Origin: an uncultured Lachnospiraceae bacterium
GTDB taxonomy: Bacteria; Bacillota; Clostridia; Lachnospirales; Lachnospiraceae
Assembly (NCBI GenBank): GCA_958428365.1
Contig: CAUAFT010000013.1
Coordinates: 8,491 to 72,490, forward strand
DNA length: 64,000 bases
Direction of reading: 5' to 3'
The translations under genes were made by a program, and so were the position numbers. The notes below the pieces were generated by a model. The model searched no databases and was not told the DNA's origin. It saw nothing but the letters and a program-made list of their open reading frames with translations. Positions 42,076 through 50,805 of this stretch are shown here, piece by piece. Every line of letters starts with the position of its first letter. Within the stretch, counting starts at the first letter, position 1.

Positions 42076-42112
42076 AAAAGGGGAGTACACCTTCCGGTAT
42101 AGCTCCTCTTTT
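42076..42112 (-). terminator. ileS terminator
   Basis: A 10-bp stem with one mismatch (42103-42112 with 42076-42085) is followed by TATC; the T-rich part lies in the 3' arm (CTTTTT). It lies directly after the ileS stop. Confidence 0.65.
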
Positions 42113-42118
42113 CCATTT

Positions 42119-45100
42119 TTACCTATTTTTCTGAACGTCCAAAAGGACTGATTCGCCATTGATCTTCCATTCCTTCTGGTAGCCATTCAAAGTTCCTTTC
42201 ACAATTTCATCGGCAAGTACTACATTCTGAATATTCTCACCATATTTTTCAAAAATTCCGCCTACTTTTTCAGATCCACTGTAAGCCACTTTAATCCGGT
42301 CTGTTACCTCAAAGTCTGCTTCTTTTCGCATTGTCTGCAATTTGCTGATCAGTTCACGCACCATACCTTCCTCGATCAGTTCTTCGGTCAGGTTGGTGTC
42401 TAACACTACGGTCACCCCGCCGTCGCTGTCCGATACATAGCCCTCCATCTGTGCCATGCTGATCAGCAAATCCTCTTCACATAATACAACGTCATCACTG
42501 ATATTGTCAAGTTTCAGGGCGCCCTCCGCCTTAAGCTGTGCCATGGCTGCGTTGCCGTCTAAGGACGCCAGAGTCTCCTGGATCTGCTTTAAATATTTTC
42601 CATATTTCGGCCCTACCGTGCGAAGCTGCGGCTTGAAGGTATAGCTGGTGAAATCGCTGACGTCCTCGGTGAAGTTCACTTTTTTCACGTTCAGCTCGTC
42701 TTCAATGATCTCTGTGAAGAAATCAGACAGCTCAAAATCCGCCTTCACATACATGTTCCCGATCGGCTGCTTGGTCTTGATATTCGCCGTGTTTCTGCAA
42801 GCTCTTCCAATCACAACCACCTTCAGAACGGCTTCCATATTTTCTTCCAGCCCTTTGTCGATGAACTTCTCATCCGCAACAGGGAAGTCGCATAAATGAA
42901 TACTCTCCGGCGCATTTGCATCCAGGTTGCGGACTAAGTTCTGGTAGATGTCCTCTGTCATAAACGGGATCATCGGCGCCGCAGTCTTAGCCACGGTCAC
43001 AATCGCTGTGTACAATGTCATGTAAGCGTTGATCTTATCCTGCTCCATTCCCTTTGCCCAGAAGCGGTCGCGGCTTCTTCTGACATACCAGTTACTCATC
43101 TCATCCACGAAGGAATCCAACGCTCTTGCCGCCTCCGGGATGCGGTAATTGCCAAGGTTCTCATCCACAGTCTTTACCAGCGTATTCAGCTTGGATAACA
43201 ACCACTTATCCATCACTGGCAGCTTCTCGTAATCCAGCTCATATTTTGTGGCGTCGAACTGGTCGATCTCTGCATAGAGCACATAGAAAGCATAGGTGTT
43301 CCACAACGTGGACATGAACTTCCTCTGTCCCTCCTGTACTGCCTTTCCATGGAAACGGTTTGGCAGCCACGGTGCGGAGTTGATGTAGAAATACCAGCGG
43401 ATAGCATCTGCTCCGTACTGCTCCAATGCATCGAATGGATCCACCGCATTTCCCTTGGACTTACTCATCTTCTGTCCGTTCTCATCCTGTACATGACCGA
43501 GAACGATGACATTTTCATAAGGAGCCTTATTAAATAATAAGGTAGATTCTGCCATCAGGGAATAGAACCAGCCGCGGGTCTGATCCACTGCCTCGGAGAT
43601 AAACTGAGCCGGGAACTGCTGCTCGAACAGTTCCTTATTTTCAAACGGATAGTGATGTTGTGCAAACGGCATAGCTCCGGAGTCAAACCAGCAGTCGATA
43701 ACCTCCGGCACACGGTGCATCTCCTTGCCGCAGTCCGGACATGGGATGGTCACTTCATCAATGTACGGTCTGTGAAGCTCCACCTTTGCCGCATCCGGAT
43801 TACCGCTCTTCTCTGCCAGTTCAGCACGACTTCCAATACACTCCTGGTGACCGCACTCGCACTCCCACACGTTCAATGGCGTACCCCAATAACGGTTACG
43901 TGAAATACCCCAATCCTGAATATTTTCCAGCCAGTCTCCAAAACGTCCTTTTCCAATGGACTCCGGGATCCAGTTGACCGTGTTGTTGTTGCGTACCAGA
44001 TCGTCTTTTACCGCTGTCATCTTGATAAACCAGGATTCACGGGCATAGTAGATCAGCGGGGTATCGCATCTCCAGCAATGCGGATAACTGTGTTCAAACT
44101 TCGGCGCATCGAATAAAAGATTCTTCTCTTCCAGATCCTTCAACACCATCGGGTCCGCCTTTTTACAGAATACTCCTGCGTAACTGGTTTCCTCTGTCAT
44201 CTCGCCCTTGCCATTGACAAGCTGAACGAATGGAAGATCGTATTTACGTCCCACCTGGGCGTCGTCCTCACCAAATGCCGGGGCAATGTGAACCACTCCC
44301 GTACCGTCGCCCATGGTAACATAGGTATCACAGGTCACATAAAATGCTTTTTTATGCTGTCTTGCAATGATCTCATCGGCGAAGTCAAATAACGGTTCAT
44401 ATTCCTTATGCTCTAAATCCGTTCCCTTATATCTCTCTAAGATCTCATATGCTTTGACGCCGTTTTCCTCATCTGCCAGCTTGCCGAGTACAGAATCCAA
44501 CAGCGCCTCCGCCATATAATAGGTAAAACCGTCTGCCGCCTTCACCTTCACATAGGACTCATCCGGGTTGACACAGAGCGCCACGTTACTTGGCAGCGTC
44601 CAAGGTGTTGTCGTCCATGCCAGAATGTAAGCATCCTCATCCTTCACCTTGAATCTTGCGATGGCAGAACGTTCTTTTACATCCTTATATCCCTGCGCCA
44701 CCTCATGGGAAGATAACGGGGTTCCACAGCGAGGGCAATAAGGTACGATCTTAAATCCCTTGTATAATAACTTCTTATCCCAGATCTGTTTTAATGCCCA
44801 CCACTCAGACTCAATAAAATCATCATGATAAGTAACATAAGGATCATCCATATCCGCCCAAAAACCAACGGTGCCGGAGAAGTCCTCCCACATCCCCTTA
44901 TATTTCCAGACGCTCTCCTTACACTTCTGAATAAACGGATCCAGACCATACTCTTCAATCTGTTCTTTTCCATCCAGACCTAAGAGCTTTTCTACTTCCA
45001 GCTCCACCGGAAGTCCATGGGTATCCCATCCTGCTTTTCTTGGAACCATTTTTCCTTTCATGGTCTGGTATCTCGGTATCATGTCTTTGATAACACGGGT

Positions 45101-45280
45101 CAGCACATGTCCGATATGGGGTTTTCCGTTTGCAGTAGGCGGGCCGTCATAGAAGGTGTAGGTTTCTCCTTCTTTGCGGTTTTCCATACTCTTTTTAAAG
45201 ATGTCGTTTTCACGCCAGAATTTTTCTGTTTCTTTTTCTCTCTCTACGAAATTCATGTTCGTGGATACTTTGTTGTACAT
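42119..45280 (-). CDS. ileS: Isoleucyl-tRNA synthetase, type 2 (eukaryote-like)
   Basis: 1053 aa. A class I enzyme with the HIGH-type motif PPTANGKPHIGHV (about 46) and KMSKSKGN (about 600), an internal CP1 editing domain (AWTTTPWTLPSN) and an anticodon-binding domain. The PxTANGxPHxGH form and the C-terminus without the bacterial-type zinc knuckle point to the IleS2 class, which in other bacteria is insensitive to mupirocin (inference). ATG follows CCAGGAGGAAAACC. Expression is governed by a T-box about 700 nt upstream. Confidence 0.95.
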   Translation of the reverse strand: MYNKVSTNMNFVEREKETEKFWRENDIFKKSMENRKEGETYTFYDGPPTANGKPHIGHVLTRVIKDMIPRYQTMKGKMVPRKAGWDTHGLPVELEVEKLLGLDGKEQIEEYGLDPFIQKCKESVWKYKGMWEDFSGTVGFWADMDDPYVTYHDDFIESEWWALKQIWDKKLLYKGFKIVPYCPRCGTPLSSHEVAQGYKDVKERSAIARFKVKDEDAYILAWTTTPWTLPSNVALCVNPDESYVKVKAADGFTYYMAEALLDSVLGKLADEENGVKAYEILERYKGTDLEHKEYEPLFDFADEIIARQHKKAFYVTCDTYVTMGDGTGVVHIAPAFGEDDAQVGRKYDLPFVQLVNGKGEMTEETSYAGVFCKKADPMVLKDLEEKNLLFDAPKFEHSYPHCWRCDTPLIYYARESWFIKMTAVKDDLVRNNNTVNWIPESIGKGRFGDWLENIQDWGISRNRYWGTPLNVWECECGHQECIGSRAELAEKSGNPDAAKVELHRPYIDEVTIPCPDCGKEMHRVPEVIDCWFDSGAMPFAQHHYPFENKELFEQQFPAQFISEAVDQTRGWFYSLMAESTLLFNKAPYENVIVLGHVQDENGQKMSKSKGNAVDPFDALEQYGADAIRWYFYINSAPWLPNRFHGKAVQEGQRKFMSTLWNTYAFYVLYAEIDQFDATKYELDYEKLPVMDKWLLSKLNTLVKTVDENLGNYRIPEAARALDSFVDEMSNWYVRRSRDRFWAKGMEQDKINAYMTLYTAIVTVAKTAAPMIPFMTEDIYQNLVRNLDANAPESIHLCDFPVADEKFIDKGLEENMEAVLKVVVIGRACRNTANIKTKQPIGNMYVKADFELSDFFTEIIEDELNVKKVNFTEDVSDFTSYTFKPQLRTVGPKYGKYLKQIQETLASLDGNAAMAQLKAEGALKLDNISDDVVLCEEDLLISMAQMEGYVSDSDGGVTVVLDTNLTEELIEEGMVRELISKLQTMRKEADFEVTDRIKVAYSGSEKVGGIFEKYGENIQNVVLADEIVKGTLNGYQKEWKINGESVLLDVQKNR

Positions 45281-45346
45281 GGTTTTCCTCCTGGATTTAT
45301 TTGAAATTACTAATGTTTACTTAGGGTTACTGGGGGGGGTCGGGGG

Positions 45347-45572
45347 GCAGCAGAATCCTCTTCCGTCACTTGCTCCGAATTACGGATATAAGATTTTCTA
45401 AATGTTCTGAATCTCCCGTACTGTAACCGGACGCAACCGGCGCATATTCGCCATCCATGGCTCAAATGCGCCTTTCCCGGACGTCCTGTCCGGGAATTGC
45501 TGACAACGACAGAACATTAAGAAAATCTAATATCCTCCATTAGTCGCAATTGCCGGAAGAGGATTCTGCTGC
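45347..45572. repeat. Palindromic element A in the ileS leader
   Basis: 226 bp bounded by perfect 19-bp inverted repeats (45347-45365 with 45554-45572). Inside lies a core (45384-45535) with its own 26-nt imperfect inverted repeats (GGATATAAGA... / ...CTAATATCC) and two inner hairpins, one of them CCCGGAC-GTCCT-GTCCGGG. The core matches the core of element B in the opposite orientation, while the outer repeats differ completely. No protein is encoded. Confidence 0.8.
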
Positions 45573-45712
45573 TTGCGATACCCGTAACAGCCTTGGTTGT
45601 GTTGCGTACTGTTTGGTGACGTGAGTGCATTGGTTGCAATGTTACATCTTGCGTATATTACCGTTTGTCAACATCCCTGGCACACACAATTTTGGTAGTG
45701 GATTTCGCCGAA

Positions 45713-45934
45713 GCACAAAATATATTTTAGGGGCTGTTACATTGTTTTGGACATTAGACTTTCTTAGGGTTCTGCACAATTCTTAGCAATTTCCAGGCAG
45801 GACGCCTGGAAAAGGCGCATCTGAGCCATGGATGGCGAATATGCGCCGGTCGCGTCCGCGTCCAATACCTTCCCAGAACACTTAGAAAGTCTTATGTCCG
45901 AAACAGGTAACAGCCCCTAAAATATATTTTGTGC
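45713..45934. repeat. Palindromic element B in the ileS leader
   Basis: 222 bp bounded by perfect 28-bp inverted repeats (45713-45740 with 45907-45934, starting GCACAAAATATATTTTAGGG). The core (45749-45899) is an inverted, clearly related copy of element A's core, including GGCGAATATGCGCC and a CCAGGC-GTCCT-GCCTGG hairpin that differs from A by paired changes. The 140-bp spacer between A and B (45573-45712) shows no gene. Confidence 0.82.
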
Positions 45935-45953
45935 CCCGAACAATCCAATACCC

Positions 45954-46262
45954 AAAAAAAGCCCGCATCCTCTGTAAAAGGACACGAGCATAATACCTGT
46001 GTTATTACCACCAATTACAGCGTACTTAGAATAAAAATAAAATGAATCCTGCATACACGACTTCTGTAACGTAGAAGCAATCGTCAGCGCCTACTCCCTG
46101 TCCGGTTTGCAAAATCCCGATTTGGTGTCTATTGCAAATTATGGTTTCAGGCTGCAACTTAGAAGTGATCTTCGTGATAGAGGCTACTCGTACCGGCTTC
46201 CACCTATCCCGGCTCGCTGTGGCTTTGACCAATATCCTACTGTCTTCGTCATCGTCTTTTTC
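45954..46262 (-). ncRNA. T-box riboswitch, isoleucine (ileS leader)
   Basis: On the minus strand a stem I with GAGCCGGGATAGGTGGAAGCC, the specifier loop GAAGATCACTTC (Ile codon ATC at 46167-46169), an antiterminator region with TTGGTGGTAATAACACAGG (TGGT bulge, matching the A73 discriminator of tRNA-Ile) and a terminator (45980-45989 with 45961-45970, then TTTTTTT at 45954-45960). Uncharged tRNA-Ile should stabilise the antiterminator and allow ileS transcription. The bulge context is somewhat divergent from the usual T-box sequence. Confidence 0.85.
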
Positions 46263-46273
46263 TGTTCTCTAGC

Positions 46274-46302
46274 ATTATAAAACCCATGTATCAGATTGTC
46301 AA
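46274..46302 (-). promoter_or_regulatory. ileS T-box promoter
   Basis: The minus strand reads TTGACA (46297-46302), 17 nt, TATAAT (46274-46279), a perfect consensus promoter about 10 bases before the T-box. Confidence 0.9.
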
Positions 46303-46404
46303 GATTTCATTTTTTGCTCTTTTTGCTATTATTGCTCTTAAAAATTTGTGAAAATAATACCGCCAGTGATGATTATGTTAAGTAGAAAAAATGTACTATG
46401 ATTC

Positions 46405-46432
46405 TTGTAAAAAAACAGGGATATGATATAAT
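46405..46432 (+). promoter_or_regulatory. pncB promoter
   Basis: TTGTAA (46405-46410), 16 nt, TATAAT (46427-46432) with an extended TGA before the -10. The leader of about 95 nt contains an inverted repeat GACAGG/CCTGTC (46448-46453 and 46489-46494). Confidence 0.7.
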
Positions 46433-46504
46433 TTTCCTTATAAATAAGACAGGCTGACTCTCCGGTGTTTTCTGCCGATGCCATATTTCCTGTCCAAGAA
46501 AAAG

Positions 46505-46538
46505 AGAGGAGTACATGTTTTTCATGTAGATAATTATG
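46505..46538 (+). promoter_or_regulatory. Ribosome binding site separated from the pncB start by a hairpin
   Basis: AGAGGAG (46505-46511) lies 24 nt before the pncB ATG (46536), too far for normal initiation. The gap holds a 6-bp hairpin, TACATG-TTTTT-CATGTA (46512-46528), which when folded leaves about 7 nt. Alternatively the site serves a four-codon ORF starting at 46515 (ATG TTT TTC ATG TAG). Confidence 0.6.
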
Positions 46539-47996
46539 AGTACATTGAATTTAACCCTTATGACGGATTTGTACGAGATGACAATGATGCAGGGGTATTT
46601 TAAGTCACAAAACCACGATGTGGTTGTATTCGACGCCTTTTACCGCACCAATCCGTGTGAAGGGGGCTACGCTGTCTGTGCCGGACTGGAACAGGTCATC
46701 GACTATATTAAAAATCTTCATTTTCATGAGGAAGATATCGCTTATCTGAGAAGCCTGGATATCTTTGATGAAGACTTTTTGGAATATCTGAGTACCTTCC
46801 ATTTTTCCGGCGACATCTACGCTATTCCGGAAGGCACCATTATCTTTCCGCGGGAACCGATTATCAAGGTAATTGCACCGATTATGGAGGCTCAGTTAGT
46901 AGAGACCGCTATTTTAAATATTCTGAATCATCAGTGTCTGATCGCCACCAAGGCAGCCAGGGTCTGTTATGCGGCTAAGGGCGACGGTGTGATGGAGTTC
47001 GGTCTTCGCCGGGCACAGGGACCGGACGCCGGAACTTACGGAGCGAGGGCTGCGATTATCGGCGGCTGTAACGGAACCTCCAATGTTCTTGCGGGACAGC
47101 TCTTTGACGTCCCGGTGAAGGGAACTCATGCACATAGCTGGATCATGAGCTTTCCCGATGAATATACGGCGTTCAAAAAATATGCAGAGTTATACCCTTC
47201 TGCCTGCACCCTATTGGTGGATACCTATGACACCTTAAAATCCGGTATGCCGAATGCGATCCGCGTCTTTAAAGAAATGCGTGAAGCAGGGATTCCTCTT
47301 ACCAATTACGGGATCCGCATGGACAGCGGCGACCTTGCCTACCTTTCCAAAAAGGTGCGTCAGATGTTAGATGAGGCGGGCTTCCCGGATGCAGTGATTT
47401 CCGCTTCCAACGATTTGGACGAGCATCTGATTGAGAGTCTGAAGCTGCAAGGAGCCATGATTACCTCCTGGGGAGTCGGCACCAACCTGATTACCGCGAA
47501 GGACAATCCTGCTTTTGGCGGTGTCTACAAGCTGGCTGCCATCCAGGATGAAAACGGAACTTTTATTCCGAAAATCAAGCTGTCCGAGAACACGGAAAAG
47601 GTGACGAATCCCGGAAATAAGACGATTTATCGAATCTATGATAAGAGCACTGGAAAGATCCGGGCAGATTTGATCTGTCTGGTGGGCGAGACCTTTGACC
47701 CGGAAGAAGATATGACGATTTTTGACCCGAACGAACCCTGGAAGAAGACGAGACTGGCTGGGGGAAGCTACTCTCTCAAAGAACTTCTCGTTCCAATTTT
47801 TGAAAAAGGCGCATGTGTCTACACCTCCCCAAGTGTTATGGAGATTCAAAAAATCTGCAATAAGGAAAAGGATACGATCTGGGATGAGACGAAACGTTTT
47901 GTCAACCCTCATGAAATCCATGTGGACTTGAGCAAAAAATTATATGACCTGAAGAACGATTTGTTAAATCAGCTGCATGATTTACAGGAAGACTAG
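46536..47996 (+). CDS. pncB: Nicotinate phosphoribosyltransferase
   Basis: 486 aa. It joins nicotinic acid and PRPP to give nicotinate mononucleotide in NAD salvage. The family pattern is clear: LMTDLYEMTMMQGYF at the N-terminus, VFDAFYRTNPCEGGYAVCAG, EFGLRRAQGPDAG (about 150), GTHAHSWIMSF (about 193), RMDSGDL (about 265) and GVGTNLITA (about 312). The length fits the Firmicutes PncB type. It has its own promoter and terminator; the start is defined by homology, with an unusual hairpin-bridged ribosome binding site. Confidence 0.95.
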   Translation: MSTLNLTLMTDLYEMTMMQGYFKSQNHDVVVFDAFYRTNPCEGGYAVCAGLEQVIDYIKNLHFHEEDIAYLRSLDIFDEDFLEYLSTFHFSGDIYAIPEGTIIFPREPIIKVIAPIMEAQLVETAILNILNHQCLIATKAARVCYAAKGDGVMEFGLRRAQGPDAGTYGARAAIIGGCNGTSNVLAGQLFDVPVKGTHAHSWIMSFPDEYTAFKKYAELYPSACTLLVDTYDTLKSGMPNAIRVFKEMREAGIPLTNYGIRMDSGDLAYLSKKVRQMLDEAGFPDAVISASNDLDEHLIESLKLQGAMITSWGVGTNLITAKDNPAFGGVYKLAAIQDENGTFIPKIKLSENTEKVTNPGNKTIYRIYDKSTGKIRADLICLVGETFDPEEDMTIFDPNEPWKKTRLAGGSYSLKELLVPIFEKGACVYTSPSVMEIQKICNKEKDTIWDETKRFVNPHEIHVDLSKKLYDLKNDLLNQLHDLQED

Positions 47997-48029
47997 AAGT
48001 CTTTGCAAGATTTTTTTCTACATCATAAT

Positions 48030-48063
48030 ATAAGGAGAATCCCACAGGCGGGATTCTCCTTAT
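48030..48063 (+). terminator. pncB terminator
   Basis: A perfect 14-bp stem (48030-48043 with 48050-48063) has a 6-nt loop, followed by GTTTATA. Confidence 0.85.
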
Positions 48064-48082
48064 GTTTATACATTTAATATAT

Positions 48083-48144
48083 TAAAAAAACAAAGCGGCA
48101 GCCCCAGGCTTCTCTATCCTCAATCTCAAGGGTTCGGACGCTTT
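48083..48144 (-). terminator. Terminator region after the glycosyltransferase gene
   Basis: AAAGCG (48092-48097) pairs with CGCTTT (48139-48144), with an inner AGCC/GGCT hairpin (48100-48110). On the minus strand it is followed by G and TTTTTTT. It lies about 66 bases after the stop of the gene at 48211. Confidence 0.6.
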
Positions 48145-48210
48145 ACACCGCCTTTTTCTTCTCTACTCCGTTGGAACACCGAGACATTCCGATCTAAGAT
48201 GAGCAATGCA

Positions 48211-49227
48211 TCAATTAAATCCAACCACTTTCTGTGAAATCTTATAGGCAGCAATGGAGATTTTACGTCCTCCCTTTCCCGGCAGATTCATGGTATTTCC
48301 CATAATGCCGTTTCTGAGCCGATGGAAGAGCCGTAAATCCTTTTGTTTAATGTAATTCCACAGTTCTCTCTTCTTCTCAAGATTTTCGTCCGTGCCGGAA
48401 CGAATCAGCATGACGGTGGAAACAACGGTGATAATCTCCAAATAATTGAACATATATTTTCTGAGCTTGCGGTCCTGTAACTTCCAGAGGTCATAGGCAT
48501 CGATCATGATTTTATTCACCTTGATCTGCTGGTCGATTCTGCGAATCATCACATTTTCATTGACGGACTGATCTTCCCTGCCGATGTAATAGCGGTAAAA
48601 ATCCACATCCAGATAATACATATTTTTCACATAAGGAAGCGGAACATAGACGAAGAGGTTATCCACATAAAAAGTGTGTTTCGGCAGCTCCAGTCCACAG
48701 TCTCTTAAAAGCTGGGTACGGTAAATGACCGAGTGCATTAAAATATACTGACCCTTATAGAAATGTCTGACATCCTTCCAGGTAAACATCTGCTCTTTTG
48801 GGAGAGCTGTCGTGTATTTCATGACCTTTTTGTGTTTTGCTCCCTCTTTTTCATAGACAAAATTGCTGATTAACATATCGAGAGGCGTACTTCCACCCAC
48901 TAGACTTCTCAGGGTCTCCAAAATCTTCTGATAGGCTTCCTCATTCACCCAGTCGTCACTGTCCACAACCTTGAAAAAGACTCCCTTTGCATTTTTTATC
49001 CCCGTATTCACAGCCTCGCCATGTCCGCCGTTCTCCTGATGGATCGCCCGGACAATGTTCGGATATTTTTTCTGGTAGGCGTCCGCAATCTCCGGGGTCA
49101 TGTCCTTCGATCCGTCGTCCACGATCAGAATCTCCACATCCTCTCCGCCTGTTAAAAGTGAATCAATACACTTTTCCATATAGTCCTGGGAATTATAACA
49201 TGGTATGGCTACTGATAATAATTTCAT
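48211..49227 (-). CDS. Family 2 glycosyltransferase
   Basis: 338 aa. The GT-A domain has VAIPCYNSQDYMEKCIDSLL at the start, ILIVDDGSKD (about 33), HQENGGHGEAVNTGIKNAKG (about 62) and the metal-binding VVDSDDW (about 88). The C-terminal third is helical and basic. It transfers a sugar to a cell-surface glycan or teichoic acid; the donor is unknown. It follows the UDP-galactopyranose mutase gene by 13 nt, so a galactofuranose-containing polymer is a reasonable guess. Confidence 0.88.
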   Translation of the reverse strand: MKLLSVAIPCYNSQDYMEKCIDSLLTGGEDVEILIVDDGSKDMTPEIADAYQKKYPNIVRAIHQENGGHGEAVNTGIKNAKGVFFKVVDSDDWVNEEAYQKILETLRSLVGGSTPLDMLISNFVYEKEGAKHKKVMKYTTALPKEQMFTWKDVRHFYKGQYILMHSVIYRTQLLRDCGLELPKHTFYVDNLFVYVPLPYVKNMYYLDVDFYRYYIGREDQSVNENVMIRRIDQQIKVNKIMIDAYDLWKLQDRKLRKYMFNYLEIITVVSTVMLIRSGTDENLEKKRELWNYIKQKDLRLFHRLRNGIMGNTMNLPGKGGRKISIAAYKISQKVVGFN

Positions 49228-49240
49228 TTGATCCTTGCTC

Positions 49241-50392
49241 CTATTGATTGATGATTTTCTCCGTCAGATCCAGCGCTTTTTTCGTCATGGCGTCGATATT
49301 ATAATATTGATACTCTGCAAGCCTCCCCAAAAGATAGAAATTCGGGTAATCTGCTGTCAATGCCCGATACTTATTGTAGAGGGCGCGGTTTTCTTCATTT
49401 ATAATAGCGTAATAAGGGATCTCCCCCTCTTTTCCACTATAGGCAAAAGGGTATTCCTTTACGATGGTGGTGCCGTCCGTCTCCTGCTGCCTCGTCAGAT
49501 ATTTGAACTCTGTGATCCTGGTAAACTCCTCGCTGACTGTATAATTGACAACGCTTCTGCCCTGGTAAGAATCCTTATCATAGTGTTCGAATCGAAAATC
49601 CAAAGAACGGTATGGAAGCCTTCCAAAGCTGCAGTCAAACAGTTCATCCAAAGCTCCTGTATAAATCAATTCTCCTGTAAATTCCTCTCCATTAAGAAAT
49701 ATGGTATTTTTTTCAAATCTCAGGATCTCCCTGGCGTCAATCCCCAGCGCCACCGTGATATTCGGATGATCCAGAAGGTTATGAAACAGGATGGAGAATC
49801 CATACGCCGGCACTCCCTGGTAACAATCGGTAAAATATCCGTTTTCGTGAGAGATCAGAACCGGAACTCTGCCCGTTACCTCCTCACTGATCTCTTCCGG
49901 AGTCTGTCCCCACTGTTTCATGGTATATTGCAGAAAAATGTTTTTGTAGACAAAATCTGCGATGGCACGAATATCTTCATCCTCACTTTTCCGCAACTCC
50001 ATGATTGGAACCTTGTTTCCATATCCATAGGTTCTGGTGAGCTTTGTCTCTAATTGCTCTGCCTTGTCCGATGGAAAGACCATGTGCAGCGTATTCAGAT
50101 TAAATGGAACAGGTAAGAGCTGTTCTCCTACTTTTGCCACGACTTCGTGGCGGAAGTCTGTCCATGTTGTGAACCTGGATAGGAACTGGTAGACCTCTTC
50201 CATATCCGTGTGAAAGATGTGTGGACCGTATTTGTGAATTAAGATTCCATGTTCGTCCAGGCAGTCATAACAGTTGCCTCCGATGTGGTCTCTCTGTTCA
50301 ATGACTAAGACTCTGCGGTCGCCCTGTTCCGCCAGCTGTCTCGCCGCTGTGCTGCCGGCGATTCCGCTTCCTACTACAATGCTGTCGTACAT
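49241..50392 (-). CDS. glf: UDP-galactopyranose mutase
   Basis: 383 aa. This flavoenzyme interconverts UDP-galactopyranose and UDP-galactofuranose for surface glycans. The FAD motif is VVGSGIAGSTAARQLAEQG, followed by IEQRDHIGGNCYDC, YGPHIFHTD (about 55) and the NYT/EFKYLTRQ region. The Glf C-terminal part (about 150-350) includes QGVPAYGFS and GRLAEYQYYNIDAMTKKAL. It is first in an operon with the glycosyltransferase. It starts with ATG 50392 after GGAGGAATAAAAAA. Confidence 0.95.
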   Translation of the reverse strand: MYDSIVVGSGIAGSTAARQLAEQGDRRVLVIEQRDHIGGNCYDCLDEHGILIHKYGPHIFHTDMEEVYQFLSRFTTWTDFRHEVVAKVGEQLLPVPFNLNTLHMVFPSDKAEQLETKLTRTYGYGNKVPIMELRKSEDEDIRAIADFVYKNIFLQYTMKQWGQTPEEISEEVTGRVPVLISHENGYFTDCYQGVPAYGFSILFHNLLDHPNITVALGIDAREILRFEKNTIFLNGEEFTGELIYTGALDELFDCSFGRLPYRSLDFRFEHYDKDSYQGRSVVNYTVSEEFTRITEFKYLTRQQETDGTTIVKEYPFAYSGKEGEIPYYAIINEENRALYNKYRALTADYPNFYLLGRLAEYQYYNIDAMTKKALDLTEKIINQ

Positions 50393-50432
50393 TTTTTTAT
50401 TCCTCCGGGAGAGGGGGGTCCCTCTATATTAT

Positions 50433-50580
50433 GGGCAGAGAAAAGGTGCTTTGTGTTCCAGGCCGGGCAGAGCCGGGGAAAACTGAGGTTTCCCCCGGCT
50501 CGCTTCGCTCGTCAAATACATAGAAGACCATCTGCTCAAGCGAGCTTGGCATCTGGTCTTCTATGCATTTTCCTCTGCCC
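50433..50580. repeat. 148-bp structured inverted-repeat element
   Basis: The ends GGGCAGAG and CTCTGCCC (50433-50440, 50573-50580) are complementary. Inside are a 9-bp GAGCCGGGG/CCCCGGCTC hairpin (50470-50478, 50493-50501) and an 11-bp ATAGAAGACCA/TGGTCTTCTAT hairpin (50520-50530, 50554-50564). GCTCGCTT (50498-50505) can also pair with AAGCGAGC (50538-50545). It lies upstream of glf; no ORF is convincing. Confidence 0.6.
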
Positions 50581-50805
50581 TTTTCGTATATTATACACAT
50601 TGTAGCAGGTTATTCCAACTTTTTTCCAAAAGTTTAAGAATATTTTATGATTTGAGGAGTTCTGTTTATATCGCAAATTCATATCTTGTTCATTTTTTTT
50701 TTACTTTTTTATCATAATGTCCTCACATTCTTTTCACAACTCACAGATATACTAATCACTGTAATGAAATTAAATCCATTACAATACATTCTTTTTCATA
50801 TGTAC

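Noticed and set aside
42040..42186. N-terminal extension of glgP by 49 residues
   Set aside because: The extension overlaps the ileS terminator and end; a good ribosome binding site precedes the family-conserved start at 42039.
45301..46270. CRISPR array or tandem repeats upstream of ileS
   Set aside because: Repeats there are two large inverted elements and a T-box; no short direct repeats with regular spacers occur anywhere in the window.
46433..46535. NAD-type riboswitch in the pncB leader
   Set aside because: There is a GACAGG/CCTGTC dyad and a small inner pairing, but I could not match conserved bases of a known NAD riboswitch class.
47367..47921. 184-aa minus-strand frame inside pncB
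   Set aside because: It is antisense to pncB, with no start site signal or domain.
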